From Desulfonatronum thiosulfatophilum (lineage in GTDB: Bacteria; Desulfobacterota; Desulfovibrionia; Desulfovibrionales; Desulfonatronaceae), in assembly GCF_900104215.1 (NCBI RefSeq), contig NZ_FMXO01000018.1, positions 1-64,000 of the forward strand: 64,000 nucleotides of DNA. Direction: 5' to 3'. The notes below the pieces were generated by a model. That model made no database searches, was not told the origin of the DNA, and saw only the letters and a program-made list of their open reading frames with translations. The position numbers and the translations under genes were made by a program. Numbering within the stretch: position 1 is the stretch's first letter; each line of letters starts with the position of its first letter. This document shows, in pieces, positions 58,978 through 64,000 of this stretch.

Positions 58978-60624
58978 CTACGACGCGAGGATTTTTTTCG
59001 CGGTTTCGTCGTTGGCCTCGGCCACGTGCGGAATGCCGGTTTCCAGGGCGGTTTCCCTGTTGCCGGAGAAAAGGTCCGATCTTGAGATCTTATCCATGGA
59101 AAACTTGCGGGCGCCGGCCATCATCTGCTGCATGCCGCAGGCAAGCTTGTCCGCCATGGTCCAGAAGGCTATGGCGCCGTAAGGAATATTCTTCATTTCC
59201 TCTTTTCCGACCCGCTCCTCCACGTCATAATAGCCGGCAAAGATCTCTTCTGGGCTGCTGCCGAGGTCCTTCACCGTTTTCGGGAGCTGGTCCCAGTTGC
59301 CGTGGATTTTTTCCCGCCGATCCGGATGAAGCGCACCCTCGATGTTGGTGCCGAGGAAGCCGGGGATCATGATCGCCCGTCCCATGCAGACCAGCTTGGT
59401 AAAGGGAGCGCCCAGGGCAAGCGCCTTGAAGATGTGATCTTCCAGGGCAAAACCGCCCGCAAAGGACATGTCCACCACCTGCTGGCCGCTGGCTGCCAGG
59501 ATGGAAGCGTATTCATACGCCTTGGCATGCAGGTTGATCGAGGGGACGCCCCAGCTTTGCATCATATTCCACGGGCTCATGCCGGTGCCGCCGCCGGCGC
59601 CGTCGATGGTCAGAAGGTCGAGCTTGGCGTCGGTTGCGAACTTGATTGCCATGGCGAGTTCTTCCATGCCGTAAGCCCCGGTTTTCAGGGAGATGCGCTG
59701 CAAGCCGAGGCTGCGGAGGTAGTCGACGCTTTTCATGAAATCTTCGCGAACCTGGTCGACCTTGCTCAGGTTGGTCGCGCCCAGACGGCTGTGTCTGGCA
59801 AATGAGGTAATCGCCCCTTTCTCGAATGCGGTCTGGACCCATTCCGTTTCCGGATCCGGATCAACGATGTAGCCGCGGTTTTTCAGGAATTTTGCATATT
59901 CGATGCTGTGAACCTGAATTTCGCCGCCGATATCTTTCGCCCCCTGACCCCACTTAAGCTCGATGATGCATTGGTTGCCGTACTTCTCGGCGATATACTC
60001 GATGACGCCGTTACGGGTGTCTTCCACGTTGACCTGAATGATGATCGCCCCGTAATCGCCGTTATACCTGGTATAGCTTTCCACGCGTCGCTCCAGTTCC
60101 GGAGCCTTGGTGACCTTGCCCTTGGAGATGACGGACTGCCTGTCGACACCGACCACGTTTTCACCAATGACAACGGGAACCCCGACGAGAGCCGCCCCGA
60201 TGGCAAAGGAATCCCAGTATTTCTGAGCAATTATGGTGGATCCGAGCGCGCCGGTCATGATTGGCATCCGGGCCTTGGTCTTGATCTCGCGGCCAAAACT
60301 TGTCTCCAGGCTGACGTTGGGAAACGTGCAGTCGTCCGGATCCGAGGACAGGCCAGGGGCAAGTCCGTGGGCTCCGTAGGCACGTCCTTGAATACGCAAG
60401 GAATTGTAGGAAACTCCGACATGGGTGGTATTGTTGGCGCCCGCGGTAACGATTCCAAAGCTTCGTGGATAGATAAGCGCGCGACCGACTAGGCTGGACA
60501 TGAAGGTTTCACATTTGCCCTGACAATCGGCGCGGCAAAGAGTACACAGGCTTGATTCCGCCGGGTTGCCACGATTTGTTGTACCAAGAACATCATTGGA
60601 TTTAGAAAAACGCATTTCACTCAT
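58978..60624 (-). CDS. FMN-dependent glutamate synthase-family protein
   Basis: A 548-residue protein made of the FMN-binding central domain of glutamate synthase (archaeal-type GltB). A cysteine group near the N terminus (CTLCRADCQGKCETF) is followed by the FMN-binding barrel, with IELKWGQGAKDIGGE and LLTIDGAGGGTGMSPW. It lacks the glutaminase domain, so ammonia or a separate subunit must supply nitrogen. The ATG at 60624 follows GGGAG. The 170-base leader carries ANTAR-type hairpins and a terminator. The regulator gene is directly upstream. Confidence 0.87.
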   Translation of the reverse strand: MSEMRFSKSNDVLGTTNRGNPAESSLCTLCRADCQGKCETFMSSLVGRALIYPRSFGIVTAGANNTTHVGVSYNSLRIQGRAYGAHGLAPGLSSDPDDCTFPNVSLETSFGREIKTKARMPIMTGALGSTIIAQKYWDSFAIGAALVGVPVVIGENVVGVDRQSVISKGKVTKAPELERRVESYTRYNGDYGAIIIQVNVEDTRNGVIEYIAEKYGNQCIIELKWGQGAKDIGGEIQVHSIEYAKFLKNRGYIVDPDPETEWVQTAFEKGAITSFARHSRLGATNLSKVDQVREDFMKSVDYLRSLGLQRISLKTGAYGMEELAMAIKFATDAKLDLLTIDGAGGGTGMSPWNMMQSWGVPSINLHAKAYEYASILAASGQQVVDMSFAGGFALEDHIFKALALGAPFTKLVCMGRAIMIPGFLGTNIEGALHPDRREKIHGNWDQLPKTVKDLGSSPEEIFAGYYDVEERVGKEEMKNIPYGAIAFWTMADKLACGMQQMMAGARKFSMDKISRSDLFSGNRETALETGIPHVAEANDETAKKILAS

Positions 60625-60687
60625 TCGTATCTCCCTAATATGTAACGTTTGTAGGAAAGTAACGGCTAAAAAGCCTGGTTTAGAAAT

Positions 60688-60733
60688 AAAAAAAGACGTC
60701 TCTACCCTATTTTGAAAGTGGGTATAAGACGCC
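60688..60733 (-). terminator. Leader terminator of the glutamate synthase gene (attenuator)
   Basis: On the minus strand GGCGTCTTATACCC (60733-60720) pairs with GGGTAGAGACGTC (60707-60695). A run of seven T follows at 60694-60688. It lies 64 bases upstream of the glutamate synthase ATG. Its left arm shares positions 60726-60733 with the second ANTAR-type hairpin (60741-60726), so the two folds are mutually exclusive. Confidence 0.85.
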
Positions 60734-60788
60734 TTTGTCTTTTTCGGTACATGAATGATTAAATGTTTTTGCACGCCATTGTGCAAAA
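60726..60788 (-). promoter_or_regulatory. Two-hexaloop ANTAR RNA target (antiterminator)
   Basis: On the minus strand the first hairpin is TTTTGCAC-AATGGC-GTGCAAAA (60788-60767), an 8-bp stem with a six-base loop. The second is AAGAC-AAAGGC-GTCTT (60741-60726), a 5-bp stem with a six-base loop. Both loops have A at position 1 and G at position 4, the known ANTAR-binding signature. The second hairpin uses the left arm of the terminator, so binding of the regulator would favour read-through. Confidence 0.85.
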
Positions 60789-60801
60789 CAGAAAGGCATT
60801 G

Positions 60802-60831
60802 AATATAGTGGCAGAAGACTGTTTATGTCAA
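60802..60831 (-). promoter_or_regulatory. Sigma70-like promoter of the glutamate synthase leader
   Basis: On the minus strand TTGACA (60831-60826) and TATATT (60807-60802) are separated by 18 bases. Transcription would begin near 60795, so the first ANTAR hairpin starts within about ten bases of the 5' end. The promoter lies just after the regulator gene's stop codon. Confidence 0.75.
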
Positions 60832-60887
60832 GTTTGGGTGTGTAGAAGATCGATCATAGACGGTTGGATGAACAGCTTTGGATCATT

Positions 60888-61604
60888 TTAGTAGATTTCT
60901 TCGGATAACAGTATGGCCTCAGCTATTCTTCGCATGGTTTTGCGAGAGTCCATGCTTTTCTTTCGCATCCAGCGATAGGCTTCCTCCTCGTTGATTTCGC
61001 TTCGCCGCATCAGGATCTCTTTGGCTCTGTCCACCAGTTTTCGAGTTTCCAGTTCCTCCCGGATGACCTTGGTCTTGATGAGGAGTTCTGAATTATAAAT
61101 GGCCACAGCCGCCTGGTTGGCTACCGTAGTGATCAGGTTCACTTCACAATCCGAAAAGTGATGGTATATTGATGAAAAACAATTCAGTACACCCACCACC
61201 TGATGGTCCTTGAGCAGAAGCGGAACGCTGACCATGGACTTCAGGCCAAGTTTCCGGGCCATTTTCTTTTCCTTGAACAGCGGTTCGGACAGCACATCGT
61301 AGACGATCAATGGCTTTTTATGCGCAGCGACATGGCCGACGACACCTTCGTTGATATTGAGTTCCCTGTCTAATAAGTATGCGGGCTCGATGGTCTGGGT
61401 TGACTTAATTCGGAGCTTTTTTCCGTTGTCGGTATCTTCAACCAGCCAGAGGGAACAGATCTCGACTCCAGTAACTTTTGCCGTGACCATGACGATCAGG
61501 CGCAAAATATCTTCAAGGTACAAATCGGAATTGATGGCGCAGCTGATATCCATCAGCGCCTTGATCACTTTGTCGGCATCTTCAGAAAACTTTTCACTAT
61601 CCAT
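60888..61604 (-). CDS. GAF-ANTAR antitermination regulator
   Basis: A 238-residue protein. A GAF sensor domain (about residues 25-165, with EGVVGHVAAHKKPLIVYDVL and MVSVPLLLKDHQVVGVLNCF) is followed by a C-terminal ANTAR RNA-binding domain. That domain has LVDRAKEILMRRSEINEEEAYRWMRKKSMDSRKTMRRIAEAIL as its three-helix pattern. ANTAR proteins bind paired hexaloop hairpins in nascent RNA and prevent termination. The target leader lies immediately downstream. The start ATG 61604 (MDSEKFSED) is chosen; an extension to 61673 has no family match. Confidence 0.9.
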   Translation of the reverse strand: MDSEKFSEDADKVIKALMDISCAINSDLYLEDILRLIVMVTAKVTGVEICSLWLVEDTDNGKKLRIKSTQTIEPAYLLDRELNINEGVVGHVAAHKKPLIVYDVLSEPLFKEKKMARKLGLKSMVSVPLLLKDHQVVGVLNCFSSIYHHFSDCEVNLITTVANQAAVAIYNSELLIKTKVIREELETRKLVDRAKEILMRRSEINEEEAYRWMRKKSMDSRKTMRRIAEAILLSEEIY

Positions 61605-61965
61605 GCTATAACCTGTATGTTTGTAACTGCCCACCTGGTTTCGGCTTGTATCGATTTTTCGGCCTCGCAACATCGAACATTGCGCGCATAAACAGCATTT
61701 TGTGCTTCACGCTTCCGGCAATGGTTCGATGAACGAATACTGGTTCAGTCAGACATGCGATGCCAATAAATAGAGACAAGCCGGAACACCGCGAGTTTAA
61801 TCATGAAAGTTCTGAGCAGTTGCGAAGCAAGTTGATTTTCTCAGGAAGTTCGCCAAGAATTGAGTATGGGTTTCAAGAGCAAGTGCAAGGATTTTCATCA
61901 CCCGAGTCAGATCTTTAAGACGGTTATGTATAAAGCAGCTCGCAACGTTAAGTACAAGGATTGCA
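61605..61965. other. Intergenic region between divergent regulator and cyclase genes
   Basis: This 361-base stretch separates divergent genes and presumably contains promoters for both. I saw no repeat, RNA gene or clear coding region. A frame at 61860-62258 runs through the start of the cyclase gene in another frame. Confidence 0.5.
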
Positions 61966-62709
61966 ATGCCAAATCAAACCCAAGACTCCAGTTGGCTGGA
62001 GAACCTGAAAAGGAAGGCGCAAGACCTTTTTGCCGAAGAAAGTACTGTCGTGGACGGCATCAGGTCAGGATTCGTGGATCGGGCCATTGTCTTTATCGAT
62101 CTTGTGGGATCGACATCATTCAAGATCGAGCACAGGGAGAACCCGGAGAATTGGATCCTGATCATTCGTCAGTTCAGCAAGCTCGTCTCCGCGGCGGTCC
62201 AGATTTCCCATGGGAATGTCGTCAAATTCATCGGCGACGAGGTGATGGCTTCCTTTGAAAAGGCGGAGCATGCGGGGAACTTCCTTGTGCATGTCAGGGA
62301 AATCGAGGAGGCATTGCATTCCGTCACCGGCTTCGCAACGGCTATCAAGATCACCGCGGATTTCGGTCCGGTGTACGAGTTGCGGTTTGAAGGCCACGAA
62401 GCTCCCGATCCTCAAGGGATTGTCGTGGATCGCTGTGCCGGCATCTCAAAATATGGCGTTCCCGGCGAAGTGCTCGCAAGTGCCTTCTTTGCCGAGGCAA
62501 CGTGGTCGCTGGACTGGTATGAAGTAGGGGAAGTCGAGGTTCACGGGGTGGGAAATGTCGCCGTGTCACAACTTGGCGGCAGCACGGCGGATCTGGAGCC
62601 ACGTGTTGCAATTTCCAGAAAGGAATATGCGTCGTTGAAAAAAGAGCGGGAACTGATGAGAGCTGAACTGGCTCGACTTGATCCCGGAAGCGTGACAAGC
62701 TGCGGGTAA
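61966..62709 (+). CDS. Class III nucleotidyl cyclase-domain protein
   Basis: A 247-residue soluble protein with one class III adenylate/guanylate cyclase homology domain (about residues 35-200). The metal-binding aspartates are visible in VFIDLVGSTSF and KFIGDEVMAS. The usual transition-state region (VNxAxR) reads VVDRCAGIS, so the Asn is replaced and the Arg is missing; activity or substrate may be unusual. A C-terminal charged helix follows. The ATG follows AAGGA. No effector gene of the Pycsar type is adjacent. Confidence 0.75.
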   Translation: MPNQTQDSSWLENLKRKAQDLFAEESTVVDGIRSGFVDRAIVFIDLVGSTSFKIEHRENPENWILIIRQFSKLVSAAVQISHGNVVKFIGDEVMASFEKAEHAGNFLVHVREIEEALHSVTGFATAIKITADFGPVYELRFEGHEAPDPQGIVVDRCAGISKYGVPGEVLASAFFAEATWSLDWYEVGEVEVHGVGNVAVSQLGGSTADLEPRVAISRKEYASLKKERELMRAELARLDPGSVTSCG

Positions 62710-62753
62710 ACAATTGGTTGAATTTGCAAAACAAGTTGCCAGGAGACGGGATA

Positions 62754-62963
62754 ATGGACGGAACAGTTCGAGCCGATATCGTACGAGGATCTGAAGTGGC
62801 CGTGGTCATGAAAAAGGATCAGCGGACAGGGGTGCTGACCCGAGGTCGGGTCAAGGATATTTTAACCAAGTCTTCAAATCATTCCCGAGGGATCAAGGTG
62901 CGTCTGGAGAGCGGCGAAGTCGGCAGGGTCAAAGAGATTTTGTCCGCGGGTTCTGCTTCCTGA
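62754..62963 (+). CDS. ywbE: YwbE family protein
   Basis: A 69-residue protein of the DUF2196/YwbE family. The motifs IVRGSEVAVVMKKDQRTGVLTRGRVKDILT and HSRGIKVRLESGEVGRVKEI match throughout. The function is unknown; the fold is thought to be a small beta-barrel. The ATG at 62754 follows GGAGACGG. An in-frame start at 62718 is not supported. It lies 44 bases after the cyclase gene and may be co-transcribed. Confidence 0.85.
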   Translation: MDGTVRADIVRGSEVAVVMKKDQRTGVLTRGRVKDILTKSSNHSRGIKVRLESGEVGRVKEILSAGSAS

Positions 62964-62981
62964 CCCCATGTTCCTTTGGGC

Positions 62982-63326
62982 TCATCCCAGTTTTGCTCCG
63001 TCGGGAACTTTCTTGTCCGGCACGGCCAGGATCACTGTCCCGTCCGGGCGATAGAACCCGGTCAATAAAAATTCGGAGCGAACCGGGCCAATCTGTTTGA
63101 CCGGAAAGTTGACCACGCCGACCACCTGCCGTCCGACAAGTTCATCCGGAGTGTAGTGATCAGTGATCCTGGCGCTGGTTTGCTTGATGCCGATCTCCGG
63201 CCCGAAATCAACCATCACGACATACGCCGGCTTGCGGGCCTTGGGAGAAGCCTTGACCTCGACCACGGTCCCCGCATGGATCGCCACCTGCTGAAATTCC
63301 TCCCAGGTGATGGTTTCATTGCTCAT
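62982..63326 (-). CDS. csaA: CsaA-type tRNA-binding protein
   Basis: A 114-residue OB-fold protein of the CsaA family. [60 protein letters not shown] and [15 protein letters not shown] are family segments. CsaA resembles the tRNA-binding domain of methionyl-tRNA synthetase and has chaperone-like activity in Bacillus. The start overlaps the end of the tautomerase gene by 11 bases. Confidence 0.92.
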   Translation of the reverse strand: MSNETITWEEFQQVAIHAGTVVEVKASPKARKPAYVVMVDFGPEIGIKQTSARITDHYTPDELVGRQVVGVVNFPVKQIGPVRSEFLLTGFYRPDGTVILAVPDKKVPDGAKLG

Positions 63327-63537
63327 TGGCGACTCCGCCGGCGATCCCGCGCAGCTTCGTGACCTGATCGCCGCCGATCCCCCAATTATCGGTATCCACC
63401 TCGTCGATGACCACGACGGTTGTCTTGGGATTCTTTCCCAGGACGTCAACAAGCAGTTTCGTAACGCCCTGGATAAGCCGGGCCTTCTGTTCCGAAGAGG
63501 CTCCTTCCCTGGTGATTTTGATGTTCACATAAGGCAT
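63316..63537 (-). CDS. 4-oxalocrotonate tautomerase-family protein
   Basis: A 73-residue small tautomerase. The catalytic N-terminal proline follows the start methionine ([12 protein letters not shown]), and [25 protein letters not shown] and [16 protein letters not shown] are family segments. It may act on enol-keto pairs or have a promiscuous role. An AAGGAATT lies ahead of the ATG. It overlaps csaA by 11 bases and follows the methyltransferase gene by 48 bases. Confidence 0.9.
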   Translation of the reverse strand: MPYVNIKITREGASSEQKARLIQGVTKLLVDVLGKNPKTTVVVIDEVDTDNWGIGGDQVTKLRGIAGGVANEQ

Positions 63538-63585
63538 GTCTTTACAATTCCTTGTGCGTGAAATGTTCCTGCAAGCCCGCGAAGC

Positions 63586-64000
63586 TTAAAAAGGCTTGAC
63601 GGCCAGAATATACGCGGCGACGGCGTAATTCTCGGAATCCGCGATTTTCCAGTTGGCAATGATTTCTCTGCTCCGCGGTTTGATCTCCACCTGAATGTTC
63701 GTGAACCCTGCCGCTTCCAGCATGGGTCTCACCTGACCGGTGAGACTGGCTCCGGATATTCAGCCGCACCAGGCAGCGGGATCGTTCTTCAGGCTTTCCG
63801 GAACGTCCTTTTCCAGAAGCACGTCAGATATGCAGATCCGCCCACCGGGTTTGAGCACCCTGTACAATTCGCGGTATACGGTCGGTTTGTCCGGGGAAAG
63901 ATTGATCACGCAATTGGAAATGGCCACGTCAACGGATGCATCGGCCAAGGGAAGTCGTTCGATCTCGGCCAGTTCAAATCTTACGTTCGATGCACCGGCC
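63586..64000 (-). CDS. arsM: ArsM-like arsenite methyltransferase, probable selenoprotein (5' end outside window)
   Basis: The minus-strand frame enters at the right edge and gives [19 protein letters not shown], then [20 protein letters not shown] and [17 protein letters not shown], the pattern of ArsM-type SAM methyltransferases. An in-frame TGA at 63762-63760 follows AAWCG. The same frame continues for 58 sense codons ([19 protein letters not shown] to [10 protein letters not shown]) to TAA at 63588-63586. The UGA stands where family members have the conserved cysteine before (I/V)xGA. A hairpin that fits a bacterial SECIS follows it. About the first half of the gene is missing. A pseudogene or sequencing error is the alternative. 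Confidence 0.8.
63726..63746 (-). promoter_or_regulatory. Putative bacterial SECIS element
   Basis: On the minus strand GTCTCACC (63746-63739) pairs perfectly with GGTGAGAC (63733-63726) around the loop GGTCA (63738-63734). The stem begins 13 bases after the in-frame UGA and the loop 21 bases after it. That is within the distance known for bacterial SECIS elements, whose apical loops carry a G in one of the first positions. It would direct selenocysteine insertion through SelB. Confidence 0.75.

Noticed and set aside
61966-62963. Possible Pycsar anti-phage system (nucleotidyl cyclase plus effector)
   Set aside because: The gene next to the cyclase is YwbE, which has no membrane or TIR effector domain, and no other effector is close.
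1-64000. tRNA genes, rRNA genes, CRISPR arrays
   Set aside because: Looked for T-loop GGTTCGA-type motifs, cloverleaf context and regularly spaced repeats; none were convincing by eye.

Overview
The window reads as a chromosomal segment of a sulfate-reducing deltaproteobacterium, most likely of the Desulfovibrionales. Three things support this: an adenylylsulfate reductase beta subunit (aprB), a deltaproteobacterial gene set (trmFO, Mla-type lipid transport, CheX/CheR/HDOD, VKOR-thioredoxin fusion), and G+C-rich coding DNA. A halophilic or alkaliphilic relative such as Desulfonatronum is only a guess. No rRNA, tRNA, CRISPR array or prophage was recognised. The one mobile element is a transposase fragment cut off by the left edge.

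Layout. 1-0.2 kb: start of an IS5-like transposase (minus). 0.6-6.7 kb (plus): UDP-glucuronate epimerase-like protein, dihydrolipoyl dehydrogenase, Maf and a BvgS-like sensor kinase. 6.8-12.4 kb (minus operon): MBL hydrolase, a helicase-exonuclease fusion resembling MrfA plus MrfB, a small protein and TrmFO. 12.8-18.6 kb: M29 aminopeptidase, a proline/glycine-repeat lipoprotein, a DUF4168 protein, aprB without aprA, a zinc ribbon, a NUDIX hydrolase and a NAPE-PLD-like lipoprotein. 18.6-27.9 kb (minus): SagB-type oxidoreductase, obgE, ferredoxin-type protein, cheX, HDOD protein, cheR, rpmA, rplU, comF, a flavoprotein, MBL hydrolase and nitroreductase. 28-33.6 kb: HD phosphohydrolase, mlaE-mlaF-mlaD and VKOR-thioredoxin. 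33.7-43 kb: SWIM-SNF2 helicase, rel, MocA-like transferase, dihydropyrimidinase and a FKBP-like/methyltransferase fusion. 43-49.8 kb (minus): livJ-livH-[hepT-mntA]-livM-livG-livF-paaK. 49.9-53.6 kb: P-type ATPase and UspA. 54.2-58.8 kb (plus): flavin reductase, TPR lipoprotein, DUF554 and nqrB-nqrC-nqrD-like genes. 59-61.6 kb (minus): GAF-ANTAR regulator and an FMN-dependent glutamate synthase. 62-63.5 kb: nucleotidyl cyclase, YwbE, CsaA and 4-OT tautomerase. 63.6-64 kb: the 3' part of an arsenite methyltransferase-like gene.

Two regulatory or recoding signals stand out. First, between the GAF-ANTAR regulator and the glutamate synthase gene lies a complete ANTAR-type antitermination leader. 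It has a sigma70-like promoter, two hexaloop hairpins with A at loop position 1 and G at position 4, and an intrinsic terminator that overlaps the second hairpin. Second, the ArsM-like gene at the right edge has an in-frame UGA where family members carry a conserved cysteine. It is followed by a perfect 8-bp hairpin with a GGUCA loop at bacterial SECIS spacing, so it is probably a selenoprotein.

Other points of interest are the helicase-nuclease fusion, a MntA-HepT toxin-antitoxin pair inside the branched-chain amino-acid transport operon, the solitary aprB, and the partial Nqr cluster.
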